NCBI GenBank assembly: GCA_024233545.1
Contig: JACKPL010000005.1
Coordinates: forward strand, 62,001 to 126,000
DNA length: 64,000 bases
Reading direction: 5' to 3'
From: a bacterium
GTDB taxonomy: Bacteria; Auribacterota; Auribacteria; Auribacterales; Auribacteraceae
Shown: piece by piece, positions 45,163-55,508 of the stretch
Layout: each line of letters begins with the position of its first letter
Position numbering within the stretch: position 1 is the first letter of the stretch
Notes under the pieces: generated by a model
The model's input: the letters and a program-made list of their open reading frames with translations, nothing else
Told to the model about the DNA's origin: nothing
Databases searched by the model: none
Position numbers and translations under genes: made by a program

Positions 45163-47172
45163 TTATTGGAACTGTAATTCTTCTGCATCTTTTGGGGTAC
45201 GAATCCGCTCTTCTTCACCATATAAAATAGGCCACCAGTGTTTATACCATTTTTCTTTTGTCATGTTGTTATAAGGAATAACTACTTTTTTCTCTTGGAG
45301 TGCTTCACGCCTGAGTTGTTCTATAATATCCGGCGTATCATTATCTTTACTTGCTTGAGTTGTTTCTATATCTGATGAAATATCGTCAGATATTTTTTGT
45401 ATTTGTTTTTTCTGAAATGGGTTAAATATAAATAGTTTACTCACATTATTGGAGAGTATTTGAGTTATCGGGCGGTTTTCTTTGCTGAGAGCTAGCTGAG
45501 TAATATCAGCCTCTTGATACTGCTGTTCGTCAGATAGCAACTTTGCGTATTCGGCGCCGAGCAACCGAGATTTTGCAAAAAGGGATTGTTTTCGGTCTTC
45601 TAACCAATCACGGTTTTGTTCCAATGCTTCTTTAGCGGCGACGAGTTCACTGCCTAATTTTGCAATGATTTTTTCATTTCGCGCTATCTTTTTATGGATT
45701 TTTTTGATTTTTGATTCTTGCGTTGAAATAAGGTTTTCTATTTTAATTTCTTCTTGTTCTTTTTTGTCTCTAAATTTAAAAGCGTCTTCAATTTCAGCAT
45801 CTTCGTCATATTCTCTTCGTTCAAAACCGGGAAGTCTCGACTGTATTGAAAGCGCTAATTTTGCTATTTTTTCGAAAAATGTATCATATTTATCCACTTT
45901 ATATGTTTCAATATTTTTTTTGAGTTCTGTTATATCTTCGGTGGTTGCGCTACGAAGTTGCTCAAGGATCGCTTCTTCTTGAGGAATTTGTGCTTTGAGG
46001 CGCTGAGTATCTTTCTGCATATCGACGATACGTATTTCTTTCAAAATAACATTTTCTTCCATATCAAAGAGGGATTCTCCTTCTTTGTAGTGTGCTTTTG
46101 CAAGAGGCAACATTTTTTTGATAATAGTGAATTGATGCCTTTCAGATGGTGACAAAGGATCAGGTTGCCAGAATTCCCAAAAGTTTCTTTGGTCTCGGGC
46201 GCGTAAGCGATGATAATGTGCAACAATGTCGAAGTATATTCTTCGTACTTCTTTAAAGGGCAGTTCCAGCTTGACCAGAGTTTCAATGAAATTTCGTTTT
46301 GCTCGGACTTTTTCTCCAAAAAAAGTGTTTTTAAATGTTTTATCGACATCGTCGTAGTAAATCAGTGTTGCGTCATAATGGGCATTTTTTTCATAATATT
46401 CCCCTATTAAGTATACACTTTCCGCGAGTTTGAGATTGGATTGTTCTATAAGCATATAAGCCTCCCCGGCATATCTTCCGTAAGGAAACTCTGTAATATA
46501 TCGATTGAGCATTTGAAGCGATTTTTCTATAGAGTATTGGTCATATTCCGGTCCTTTTCCTAGGTTAAAATATGCTTTTCCTATTGTAAACACAGTATCG
46601 TCCAAATATTTGCTGTCGGGGTATTCTTCTAACACGACCTTGAGTTCATGAACTGCTTCTTCATACCGGTGCATGAGCAAATAGGCATATCCGAGCCGAA
46701 ATTGAGCTTTCGCGGCGGTTTCGCTAAACGGAGCGTTTTTAACGATCTGTTGAAAAATCTCTAGCGCTTTTTCGCTTGAAGGGGAAAGAAAAGCAATTCC
46801 CAAAAGTGGGCGTTCTGCTATGAGGAGAAAGTAATTTGCAATTCGGTATTGCCTGTCAAGCAAATCTGCTGTATCAGTGTAAAGAGGGTATTCATCGATA
46901 ATGTGTTGATAAGCCTTGTATGCTTTATAAAATTCTCCGATTTCCTCATAGAGCAAACCTTCGTGGTATTTGGCTTCTGCCGCATCGGGAGCGTGAGGGT
47001 TTGCATCAGCATAGTTGTTATAGATGCTGGCGGCTTTTTTAGGGTCACTTTTTTCCAGTGTGCGGGCTGATTCCATGGTAGGCACGGCCTTTACTGCAAA
47101 AGCATCAGAGCATATCCATAAAGTTACGGATAGGATGCCGGATAAGAATAATTTGTAGTGCTGTATATTCAC
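45163..47172 (-). CDS. BamD-like TPR protein with long coiled-coil C-terminal region
   Basis: 669 aa. A signal peptide (LFLSGILSVTLWICSDAFA) has no lipobox Cys, so the protein is predicted periplasmic or outer-membrane associated. TPR repeats like those of BamD/YfiO follow (about residues 40-270: DPKKAASIYNNYADANPHAP; KAYKAYQHIIDEYPLYTDTA; EAVHELKVVLEEYPDSKYL; LNRYITEFPYGRYAGEAYM). The C-terminal 300 residues are helical and Lys/Glu-rich (QEEIKIENLISTQESKIKKI), a coiled coil absent from BamD. It sits directly upstream of lptE, so an envelope-assembly role fits. Exact function is inferred. Confidence 0.75.
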   Translation of the reverse strand: MNIQHYKLFLSGILSVTLWICSDAFAVKAVPTMESARTLEKSDPKKAASIYNNYADANPHAPDAAEAKYHEGLLYEEIGEFYKAYKAYQHIIDEYPLYTDTADLLDRQYRIANYFLLIAERPLLGIAFLSPSSEKALEIFQQIVKNAPFSETAAKAQFRLGYAYLLMHRYEEAVHELKVVLEEYPDSKYLDDTVFTIGKAYFNLGKGPEYDQYSIEKSLQMLNRYITEFPYGRYAGEAYMLIEQSNLKLAESVYLIGEYYEKNAHYDATLIYYDDVDKTFKNTFFGEKVRAKRNFIETLVKLELPFKEVRRIYFDIVAHYHRLRARDQRNFWEFWQPDPLSPSERHQFTIIKKMLPLAKAHYKEGESLFDMEENVILKEIRIVDMQKDTQRLKAQIPQEEAILEQLRSATTEDITELKKNIETYKVDKYDTFFEKIAKLALSIQSRLPGFERREYDEDAEIEDAFKFRDKKEQEEIKIENLISTQESKIKKIHKKIARNEKIIAKLGSELVAAKEALEQNRDWLEDRKQSLFAKSRLLGAEYAKLLSDEQQYQEADITQLALSKENRPITQILSNNVSKLFIFNPFQKKQIQKISDDISSDIETTQASKDNDTPDIIEQLRREALQEKKVVIPYNNMTKEKWYKHWWPILYGEEERIRTPKDAEELQFQ

Positions 47173-47238
47173 AATGAAAATATCCGCTTTTAGAAATGAA
47201 TTTTTCAGTTGAAAATTATTACAAAGGGAATCAGTATT

Positions 47239-47730
47239 CTATGTGATAGAAATTTGTATCGTCAAGTAAATAATAGCTCTCAGCGCAATATTAGAATAAA
47301 TACCCGCAATTGTATCGTCAAGTACAATGCCTGCGCCACCATGAATTGTATCCTGTATATATCGTGCCGGCTGGAATTTAAAAATATCAAAGAACCGATT
47401 TAAGACAAATCCTGCCGTAAGCGTTAGCCATGAAAGAGGAATTAAGAAAAAAGTAAGAAACGCGCTGACGGCTTCGTCAATGACAATTTCTGAAGAGTCT
47501 TTCTTATTGAAAATTTTTTCGGCATGATTTGCAATCGGGATTGCGGCAACGGTGAGGATAATACACACGATCAAATACGTAATTTTACCGGACAGTGGAG
47601 TGGTATCAATCCAGTGATGGAATAGCCATACCAGAATAATTCCAACTATCGTACCGCATGTGCCGGGCGCAATTGGAGAATAACCAACAAAACCACAGGT
47701 TGATAAGAACTTAATGATAAAATTTTTCAT
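47239..47730 (-). CDS. pgpA: phosphatidylglycerophosphatase A
   Basis: 163-aa inner-membrane phosphatase that makes phosphatidylglycerol from its phosphate. The family start TCGFVGYSPIAPGTCGTIVG and the acidic block SEIVIDEAVSAFLTFFLIP are both present. Four hydrophobic segments fit. It overlaps pgsA by four bases, so two successive steps of the same pathway are coupled. Confidence 0.93.
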   Translation of the reverse strand: MKNFIIKFLSTCGFVGYSPIAPGTCGTIVGIILVWLFHHWIDTTPLSGKITYLIVCIILTVAAIPIANHAEKIFNKKDSSEIVIDEAVSAFLTFFLIPLSWLTLTAGFVLNRFFDIFKFQPARYIQDTIHGGAGIVLDDTIAGIYSNIALRAIIYLTIQISIT

Positions 47731-48320
47731 ACGTCACTTTTAATGAGTGTCCAACTTTTCCGTAAATATGAAAATCCTGAAACAAGAGTCATTATAACAG
47801 TAATAACGAGAACACTGTTAATATAAAAAACATAAAACTTTTCGAGTCCGGCAGGCAGAGCAATGAATGAAAATGATCTATTAAGTTCTAAGTATGAAAG
47901 ATATACTAAGATGCTAATAATCGCAGTAACTTGACTAATTGTTTTATGTTTTCCGAGCACGTCTGCGGGAATGATTGTTCCTTTGCTTGCGGCAAGGAGC
48001 CTCAGTCCTGTTATGCAGAATTCCCGTCCGATAATTATAATCACAATCACTGATGATAGAGAAATCTCAGGAATTTCAATGAAGGCAATGAAGGCAGACG
48101 TCATAAGTATTTTATCAACAAGCGGGTCCATTAAGCGCCCGAAATCGGATTCAATCTGCAAACGGCGAGCGAGTTTGCCGTCAATCCAGTCGGTTAAGCA
48201 TGCAAGAATAAAAATTATTAAAGATATCGATTTTGTATATGGAAGCCCGGAAAGCAGTAAAGCAATAAACAAAACGGTTCCCAGTAGCCGGCATAATGTC
48301 AATTTATTAGCGATATTCAT
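47727..48320 (-). CDS. pgsA: CDP-diacylglycerol-glycerol-3-phosphate phosphatidyltransferase
   Basis: 197-aa CDP-alcohol phosphatidyltransferase making phosphatidylglycerophosphate. The signature DG-x2-AR-x8-G-x3-D-x3-D reads as DGKLARRLQIESDFGRLMDP followed by LVDK. Several membrane helices and the block GREFCITGLRLLAASKG match PgsA. It precedes pgpA in the same transcript. Confidence 0.94.
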   Translation of the reverse strand: MNIANKLTLCRLLGTVLFIALLLSGLPYTKSISLIIFILACLTDWIDGKLARRLQIESDFGRLMDPLVDKILMTSAFIAFIEIPEISLSSVIVIIIIGREFCITGLRLLAASKGTIIPADVLGKHKTISQVTAIISILVYLSYLELNRSFSFIALPAGLEKFYVFYINSVLVITVIMTLVSGFSYLRKSWTLIKSDV

Positions 48321-48368
48321 CTTATATCCAATATTCTTAAATTGTGCGTAATCGTTTTATGGTGTGCG

Positions 48369-50663
48369 TTATTCAACAAGAATATCACGCGGTTTACTTC
48401 CTCGATGAGGCCCGACAATACCGTTTGCTTCCATCATGTCAATAAGGCGTGCCGCACGGGCGTAACCGACGCGTAATTTACGTTGCAAAATTGATGACGA
48501 TGCCTGTCCTGAAAGTTTAACTATATCTACTGCTTGTTCATAAAGTTCGTCGTCCATTTCGTCCGAAATAGGTGAAAAAAGTTCTTCTTGTTCTAAAATG
48601 TCAAACGGTTCGGTTTCTTCATCGGTTTGGTCATGGATGTAATCAACTACGCGGTGGATTTCTTTGTCGCTGACATATGCGCCTTGTCCGCGAATAAGCT
48701 TTGATGTGCCGGGCGGGAGAAACAAAAAGTCGCCGTTTCCTAAGAGTGCCTCAGCGCCATTCGCATCCAGTACTGTACGCGAATCTACTTTTGAGGATAC
48801 TTTAAAGGAAATGCGGACAGGAAAATTTGCTTTGATTACTCCGGTTATAACATTTACCGAAGGGCGTTGGGTAGCAAGAATGAGATGGATGCCGACAGCA
48901 CGGCTCAGTTGCGCAAGCCGCGCGATGGCGTCTTCAATATCATCTTGAGCAACCATCATAAGATCGGCTAATTCGTCGAGGATAACAACAATATAAGGCA
49001 TATAGCCGTCTTCAAAGTGTTTTTCATTGAAAAAGCGCAACCGTTTTTCATCAGGCAAGGCATTGAATGCTTTTATATTCCGTACGCCTGCATCAGAAAG
49101 AATTTGGTAACGCTGGTCCATTTCTCGAACTACCCAGTTTAATCCGCCGGATACTTTTTTAGCGTCAGTGATAACAGGCGAGAGTAAATGAGGCAATTTA
49201 TTATAGAGCGTCAGTTCAACTTTTTTGGGATCAACCATTAAAAATTTTAAGCGGGCGGGCGATGCATGATAGAGAAGGCTCATGATGAATGAATTGATGC
49301 ATACACTCTTCCCAGAACCTGTTGCGCCGGCAATCAGCAAATGCGGAGCGGCATTCAAATCGGTAATGATAGGTTTTCCAGCTATATCTTTACCAAGGAC
49401 AAGGGGGAGAATAAGTTTATTGTTGATAAATTCTTTTGAACAAAGAATATCGCGCAACGTTACTAACGTTTTAACTTCATTTGGAACTTCAATCCCAATT
49501 GCCGATTTGCCCGGAATTGGTGCAATAATACGTATGTGAGGTGTTTTCATTGCTAATGCAATATCATCGGTTAGAGTCGTTATGCGTTGGACTTTTGTGC
49601 CGGGTGAAAGAGTTAATTCGTAGCGTGTAATGACCGGGCCGCGGGTAATATCGGATATTGTTACCTCAATACCAAATTCTGCAAGCGTTTTTTGCAAGGT
49701 CATTGCACATTGTTTCAATGAATCTTCAATGGCAGATTCTTTTGGCTGTTTAACTTGTTCAAGCAATTCAATCGGAGGGATTTCATATTCTGTGCCGGAG
49801 TCTTTTATTTTTGTGGGTTTAAAATCGTCGGATTCGTCACGATGCCGCACGATATTTGGTTCAGGCGGTGGTGATAAATGTGCCGGTTTTGAAAGCGGTT
49901 CGGAAATCGGAGGATGTTGTGGATTTAAAATTGCCGGTTCTTGAACTGCGGCTTTTTTTGTTGTTGTTCTTGGTTGTCTTGCGTTATCGTCTCGAGCGGT
50001 TCTCATGTATTCAATCCATGCGTCAATGGCAGAAAACACTGTTTTGAAAAGTAAAATAATTCGTTCGAAAAACCATTTTATATATTTAAACGGCCTGCCC
50101 TCGGAGATAAACAATAGAGAGAGAAAAAACAGAAATGCGAAAATAACTCTTGAACCGTATATTCCCAAATAAGTAAGAGCAAATTTGTCCGTTATAAAAA
50201 ATCCTACAATTCCTCCTGCATACGGTGTTGGGTTCATCTTAAAAATAGAAGGGGGAATCGTTTCCTGATATAACATAAGGAGTATGCTTGCGGAAATAAG
50301 AGACGTAATAAATAGAATCGTTTTTAGATAAAATCGGATCCATCCGAAGGCAAAGCCGACAAAAAAAGACCGTATTGCCCATGTAGCGAGAAAAAAAGGA
50401 ATTACAAACGAGGCAAATCCTACTGAATAGTAGAGTTTCTGCGCAGTCCAAGCTCCGATTATGCCGAAAAAATTACTGGGTGGTTGAAGGGTACCGAGAG
50501 TGGTATAGCCAGTTAGGTCTGCTTTATTGCATGTGAAAAGGCTGAGAAAAAAAAATACAGCACCGAACAAAAGAGCTGATGCCCATACTTCTTTTAAAGA
50601 GTTAAAGGCATCAGCATAAGGATTTTTTGAACTGTGTGTGTCTTTATGAATATTCTTGGGCAT
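48369..50663 (-). CDS. ftsK: DNA translocase FtsK/SpoIIIE
   Basis: About 764 aa. Four N-terminal membrane helices (ALLFGAVFFFLSLFTC onward) are followed by a Pro-rich linker (residues 240-290). The alpha and beta motor domains have Walker A AGATGSGKSVCINSFIM and Walker B VVILDELADLMMVAQ. The gamma winged helix (LRVGYARAARLIDMMEANG), which reads chromosome-orienting KOPS-like sites, is complete. It moves chromosome dimers at the septum. The ATG 50663 (MPKNIHKDTH) is preferred over the GTG at 50687. It lies 34 bp from pnp. Confidence 0.94.
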   Translation of the reverse strand: MPKNIHKDTHSSKNPYADAFNSLKEVWASALLFGAVFFFLSLFTCNKADLTGYTTLGTLQPPSNFFGIIGAWTAQKLYYSVGFASFVIPFFLATWAIRSFFVGFAFGWIRFYLKTILFITSLISASILLMLYQETIPPSIFKMNPTPYAGGIVGFFITDKFALTYLGIYGSRVIFAFLFFLSLLFISEGRPFKYIKWFFERIILLFKTVFSAIDAWIEYMRTARDDNARQPRTTTKKAAVQEPAILNPQHPPISEPLSKPAHLSPPPEPNIVRHRDESDDFKPTKIKDSGTEYEIPPIELLEQVKQPKESAIEDSLKQCAMTLQKTLAEFGIEVTISDITRGPVITRYELTLSPGTKVQRITTLTDDIALAMKTPHIRIIAPIPGKSAIGIEVPNEVKTLVTLRDILCSKEFINNKLILPLVLGKDIAGKPIITDLNAAPHLLIAGATGSGKSVCINSFIMSLLYHASPARLKFLMVDPKKVELTLYNKLPHLLSPVITDAKKVSGGLNWVVREMDQRYQILSDAGVRNIKAFNALPDEKRLRFFNEKHFEDGYMPYIVVILDELADLMMVAQDDIEDAIARLAQLSRAVGIHLILATQRPSVNVITGVIKANFPVRISFKVSSKVDSRTVLDANGAEALLGNGDFLFLPPGTSKLIRGQGAYVSDKEIHRVVDYIHDQTDEETEPFDILEQEELFSPISDEMDDELYEQAVDIVKLSGQASSSILQRKLRVGYARAARLIDMMEANGIVGPHRGSKPRDILVE

Positions 50664-50696
50664 CAGTATGCAAAGGTCCCACACCACACATTATGC

Positions 50697-52959
50697 TTAA
50701 TTATAGGGTTTAGAACGTTTGTCGTTGCGTATAGGAAATCCAGACCGTTGAGAATGTGGCTTTGAGCCGCGTGAAGAATGGTGCCCTCCGTGAGAATTCT
50801 GCGATCCTTCACGTGGTGTACGTTCTGTTCGCTCACTGCGTTCTGCGCGTTCAATCGGCTTACCGTCGATCAGCAATTCAAGGTTTATTCTATCACGGTC
50901 ATCAATTTCATATACTCTCACGCTTATTTGGTCACCGATCGATAAAACATCGCTTGGATGGTTTATGCGAGTTGGGGAAAGCCGTGAGATATGGATCAAC
51001 CCTTCTTTACCGGGGAGTATTTCTACAAATGCCCCAAAATCGACAAGGTTTTTCACTGTGCCGGTGTATGTTTCACCCACTTCAACCTCAGCAGTGAGAA
51101 GTTTTATATAATTTGCCGCCTCATTAACGCCGGACTGATTAACCGATGAAACGGTAACTATCCCGTCATCGTTTATATCAATGGAAACTTGATAGTCTTC
51201 AATAATCTTTTTGATGTTTTTGCCGCCGGGGCCAATAACCAAACCAATTTTCGATTGATCTATTTCAAAAGACAGAATACTTGGGGCGTATGCAGACAAT
51301 TCATTTCGCGGTTGAGCTAACGTGTGCGCCATGACATTGAGAATGTGCAAACGTCCTTCCCGCGCCTGATAGAGAGCATCTTTAAAGATTTCACGCGTTA
51401 TCCCATCAACTTTAAGGTCAAGTTGAAAAGCGGTGACACCATCTTTGGTTCCGGCTACTTTAAAATCCATGTCTCCGCATGCATCTTCCGAACCAAGAAT
51501 GTCAGAAATGACAACGAGTGCATTTTCTCCGGAAACTAATCCCATTGCAATTCCAGCAACAGGGGATTTAATAGGTACGCCAGCATCCATCAGCGCTAAG
51601 CTTCCACCGCAGACCGAAGCCATTGAAGATGAGCCGTTTGATTCAAGTATATCTGAATTTACCCGTATAACATACGGAAAAACATCAGCTGTCGGTAAAA
51701 CAGCAGTTAAGGCGCGTTCAGCAAGGATACCGTGTCCAATTTCACGTCGTCCCGGGCCGCGAACAGGTTTACATTCACCAACGCTAAATGGCGGAAAACT
51801 ATAATGGAGCATAAAATTTTTAACTTCTTCCCCGGAAAGCGTTTCTAGCCGTTGCCCTTCGCTTGGGTTGCCAAGCGTGATGCTCACCAATGCTTGTGTC
51901 TCGCCGCGGGTAAATAATGCAGAACCGTGGGTTCTCGGAAGGAATCCGACATCGCAGGTAATAGAACGTATATCTTTAGGGCCTCTGCCGTCTGCTCGGA
52001 GCTTTTCAGTAAGAATTAACGAACGCACAGTTTCTTTTTCAATTTTTGCAAATGCTTCGGATATTTGTTCTTTTTTATCTTCGAATTGTTCGGATAACTT
52101 TTCAATTACTTGGTCTTGGAGCGCATTTAAGGCATTCTTCCTGTTGTGTTTTCCTTTGACCAAGACTGCATCCTTAATTGCAGGCGCAACGATTGCTTTA
52201 ACCGCGGAATAAATTTCTTTATCGAGGGTAATAAGCGTTACGTCACGTGTCGGTTTGCCGCATAAATTTTTCAGTTCTTCCTGAATGGCAACAAGTTTTT
52301 TTATTTCTCTATGAGCATTGTCAAGAGCATCTAGCAGTAAATCTTCTGATACTTCATTTGCTCTGCCTTCAACCATTATGATGCTATCAGCAGTACCGGC
52401 AATAACGAGGTCTATCTCGGATTTTTCAATCTGTGAGCTGGTAGGATTTATGACGAAAGAGTTCTCAATATAACCAATTCGAACAGCACCGATTGGCTTG
52501 AGAATAGGTATGTCTGAAATATAAAGAGCCGCAGAAGCTCCAATCATCGCAAGTATATCGGGGTCGTTTTCTCCATCAGCTGATAAGACGGAGAGCATTA
52601 CCTGTGTTTCGTATACAAAACCATCAGGGGAAAAGTGGGCGAATAGGCCTATCTATCAAGCGGCAGGTTAATATTTCTTTTTCTGTCGGACGCCCTTCCC
52701 GTTTAATATATCCACCGGGAATTCTTCCTGCTGACGAAGTCCTTTCGCGGTAATCCACGGTCAAAGGGAAAAAATTAGCGCCTTCCTGTAATTTTGTATC
52801 GGCAACGGCGGTAGCGAGGATTATTGTGTCTCCGCAACGTACGGTAACGGCTCCGTCAGCCTGCTTTGCTAATTTACCGGTTTCGATACTAAAATTTTTG
52901 TCGCCTATACTTGTTTCTACTGAAAATACATTTTCTTCTTCGGTTTTCTTAAATACCAT
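50697..52959 (-). CDS. pnp: polynucleotide phosphorylase (interrupted near codon 110)
   Basis: Phosphorolytic 3'-5' exoribonuclease of the degradosome, about 753 aa when joined. The two RNase PH cores (residues 10-145, and the second holding GRREIGHGILAERAL), the KH domain (IGLVIGPGGKNIKKII) and the S1 domain (GTVKNLVDFGAFVEILPGKE) are all present, with an Arg/Ser/Gly-rich tail. The N-terminal part ends RPIRPLFP at TGA (52626-52624); homology continues in the +1 frame (DGFVYETQ) directly after. The joint reads CCC-TGA-T. The ribosome site is CAAGGAGCAG. It follows rpsO as usual. Confidence 0.92.
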
Positions 52960-53106
52960 TTCTGCTCCTTGCAGGTTATCTAGGTAAAATTTATGGGTAA
53001 ACTAATACAATGATTTTATGCCGTTTTATGTGTGCTGCATTTACCTTCTTTTTATTGTGAAAAGGAGTAGTTCGTCGCAGAAATTTTTACCGAGTGATTT
53101 ATGAAA

Positions 53107-53376
53107 TTACTTACGCAGATTGAGTTTGCCAATCAAATCCACATAGCGGTCAAAATTAGTTTTCTTTAAATAATCAAGCAAACGCCTCCGATGTCCGACT
53201 TTAATAAGAAGGCTACGTCGGGAATGATGGTCTTTTTTGAATATTTTCAAGTGTTCGGTAAGTGCGTTAACTTGTTTTGTGAGTAAAGCAACCTGAACTT
53301 CAACCGAACCTGTATCTGTCTCATGCCGTTTGAATTCCTGCTTAATCTGATCTTTTTCCTCTTTCGTTAAAGCCAT
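53107..53376 (-). CDS. rpsO: 30S ribosomal protein S15
   Basis: 89 aa from the ATG at 53376, with GAGGAG nine bases upstream; the 11-codon upstream extension is dropped because homologues begin MALTKEEKDQIKQEF. It binds 16S rRNA and bridges to the 50S. Family blocks HETDTGSVEVQVALLTKQVN and HHSRRSLLIKVGHRRRLLDY are complete. The 147-bp gap to pnp shows no terminator. Confidence 0.97.
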   Translation of the reverse strand: MALTKEEKDQIKQEFKRHETDTGSVEVQVALLTKQVNALTEHLKIFKKDHHSRRSLLIKVGHRRRLLDYLKKTNFDRYVDLIGKLNLRK

Positions 53377-53452
53377 TAAAACTAACTCCTCTGTTGAAAA
53401 TTTTTTCACAATTATATAATAGTGTGCTTTTTTTTACAATAGAAATAAATTT

Positions 53453-54400
53453 TTATTTCTGCTGGCTGGTATATATCCCCGTAAAAAATTTACGCGCTTC
53501 GATTTCATCAGCATGAATTTGGTTAACGAGTGATTGTGCATCGGGAAACTGCTTATCTTCACGCAGTTTTTTTATAAAAATGATTTCTATTTGTTTATCA
53601 TAAATATCTTGGTCGAAATCGAAAATATATGTTTCTACAGATTGTTTGATTGATCGTTCTTTATTGAATGTGGGGCGGTTGCCGATGTTGGCAAGCCCTT
53701 GATAACAAATTTCATCAATGATTATTTCGCATATATATACGCCGCCGGGAGGAATAATCTCTTCTTTTGGATCGATATTGGCTGTCGGGTAACCAATTTT
53801 TCGTCCCATGTTATGGCCTTTAATAACAGTACCAAGTAAAGAGAAGCGCCTTCCAAGCAGTTTTTCTGCAGTTTCAAAATCTCCATCGGAGATAAATTTA
53901 AGGATGTTTGAAGATGAAAGAGGAATAGTATCAACCATCAGCGAATCATGCACGATTGTTTTAAAACCGGCTGTTTTTCCGGCATTAACCAATTCGTTTG
54001 CAGTTCCTTGACGTTTGAATCCAAAGCGGAAGTCGTGCGAAATGCATAATTCTTTAATTTCAAAGTTTTTTGTAAGTTCTATAATAAATTGTTCTGAGGT
54101 AACTTGCGAGAATTTTCTGTCAAATGGGATTACTACATAGTAATCGGGATTGAACGAACGGATAATTCGCTCTTTATGGTCTTTGGAGCAAAGCAGGTTA
54201 TGTGATGCACCGGGCGCGAAAATAAATTTTGGGTGTGGGTCAAAGGTAATTACAACGCTGGTGCCGCCATTTGCTTTGGCATTGTTTATTACCGTTTGTA
54301 TGCGCTTTTGGTGCCCAAGGTGGATACCGTCGAACGTTCCTATAGTAATATAAGCGTTTAGTATTTTTTCACTGAGATTAAATGTGTGTATCGTTTTCAT
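53453..54400 (-). CDS. ribF: bifunctional riboflavin kinase/FAD synthetase
   Basis: 315 aa converting riboflavin to FMN and FAD. The N-terminal nucleotidyltransferase has TIGTFDGIHLGHQKRIQTV and ISHDFRFGFKRQG. The C-terminal kinase has GHNMGRKIGYPTANID, including the PTAN motif. Length and order (between truB and rpsO) are typical. Confidence 0.95.
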   Translation of the reverse strand: MKTIHTFNLSEKILNAYITIGTFDGIHLGHQKRIQTVINNAKANGGTSVVITFDPHPKFIFAPGASHNLLCSKDHKERIIRSFNPDYYVVIPFDRKFSQVTSEQFIIELTKNFEIKELCISHDFRFGFKRQGTANELVNAGKTAGFKTIVHDSLMVDTIPLSSSNILKFISDGDFETAEKLLGRRFSLLGTVIKGHNMGRKIGYPTANIDPKEEIIPPGGVYICEIIIDEICYQGLANIGNRPTFNKERSIKQSVETYIFDFDQDIYDKQIEIIFIKKLREDKQFPDAQSLVNQIHADEIEARKFFTGIYTSQQK

Positions 54401-54426
54401 TATATCAATCGCTCACTTGTTTAAAT

Positions 54427-55122
54427 TTACACAGCAGTTTTTTCGTTATCGGTAATGACATGAGAAAATATTTCTTCTCTGCTCATTCTGCGCAGTTCAC
54501 TAATGGAGAGCGCATTGCGCAAATGAAACATACCTGACGCAGTGCGCATCAAAGATGACAAATATGCGCTACAACCAAGCGCATCTCCAATATCCGAACA
54601 CAGTTTTCGAACATAGGTGCCTTTTGAGCAAAGTATTTTAAAACAAATTAAAGGAAAATCATAGGATAAAATACTCAAATGATGAATATACCGTTCTCGC
54701 GGTTCAAGATCAATGCTAATGCCTTGTTTTGCTAGTTTATATGAACGTACCCCTTTTTTTTTTTTTTTTTATATAAGCGGCGGAGTTTGTTGAATTGTTC
54801 CAAGAAACGATTCAAAAACACCGGTAATAACTTTTCGGCTGATTGGCGCAACAGGCGTATGGCGGGTAATAGTTCCCGTCCCATCGTGGGTAAATGTATC
54901 GTACCCGAGCGCCATAACGGCGAGGTATTCTTTAGCATCATCCTCATAAAAACGTATTTTTTTTGTGGATGCTCCTAAAAAATGCACAAGCAGTCCTGTT
55001 GCGATTGGATCAAGTGTGCCTGCATGCCCGATTTTTTTTATTTTGAGCCTGAGCCGGAGAAAATTAACGACATCGTGAGATGTCCATTCTATGGGTTTGT
55101 CAACAAGCAGTATGCCGTTCAT
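54427..55122 (-). pseudogene. truB: tRNA pseudouridine-55 synthase TruB, interrupted by in-frame stop
   Basis: The enzyme makes pseudouridine 55 in tRNA. The N-terminal part is intact (MNGILLVDKPIEWTSHDVV) with the catalytic Asp in GHAGTLDPIATGLLVHF. After QTPPLI the frame meets TAA (54771-54769), then five AAA codons from a 17-base A run, then the same frame resumes with GVRSYKLAKQG and continues to the C terminus (FKILCSKGTYVRKLCSDIG). The usual SAxK segment after PP is missing. The total of 231 sense codons is at the short end for TruB. It is either a true lesion or a misassembled homopolymer. Confidence 0.85.
54754..54770. repeat. 17-base mononucleotide run inside truB
   Basis: Seventeen T on the plus strand (A on the truB strand), flanked by CCCC and ATATAA. 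It is by far the longest homopolymer in the window and replaces a conserved TruB segment, so it is a prime suspect for assembly error. Confidence 0.9.
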
Positions 55123-55131
55123 TATCTGATT

Positions 55132-55494
55132 TTAAGTTTCATCATGGTCTTGTTTTTTTTCCAATTCCAATTTTCTCAGCACTTCCTGAACATGTATGCT
55201 GTGGTCGATGACATCATCATAGATAAACCTTAATTTCGGCATATAACGCAGGCGAATGCGAGAACCGAGTATTTTTTGGATATATCCTGCCGACTTATTT
55301 AACGTGTCGATGGTTTTTTCTTTGTCAGCCTCACCAAGAATACTGACAAAAATTTTGCCGGACTGCAAATTTTTGCTGATATCCGCATGCAAAACGGTGA
55401 TGAACCCTAGGAGCTGATTGTGAAAGTGGTTTTGAATAATTATACCCACTTCTTCTTTAACCAGTGAGTTTATTCGTTCCATTCGTTCGTTCAT
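55132..55494 (-). CDS. rbfA: 30S ribosome-binding factor A
   Basis: 120 aa, small KH-like protein for 16S 5' end maturation. Typical blocks are MERINSLVKEEVGIIIQNHF and KFISILG-like (GKIFVSILGEADKEKTID), ending LRYMPKLRFIYDDVIDHSI. An internal start at MERIN (fifth codon) is possible. It lies 9 bp upstream of truB. Confidence 0.94.
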   Translation of the reverse strand: MNERMERINSLVKEEVGIIIQNHFHNQLLGFITVLHADISKNLQSGKIFVSILGEADKEKTIDTLNKSAGYIQKILGSRIRLRYMPKLRFIYDDVIDHSIHVQEVLRKLELEKKQDHDET

Positions 55495-55508
55495 GTACTT
55501 CTCTTTTG

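Noticed and set aside
54754..54770. Polymerase slippage rescuing truB
   Set aside because: The TAA includes the first two A of the run, so adding or losing later A cannot remove it.
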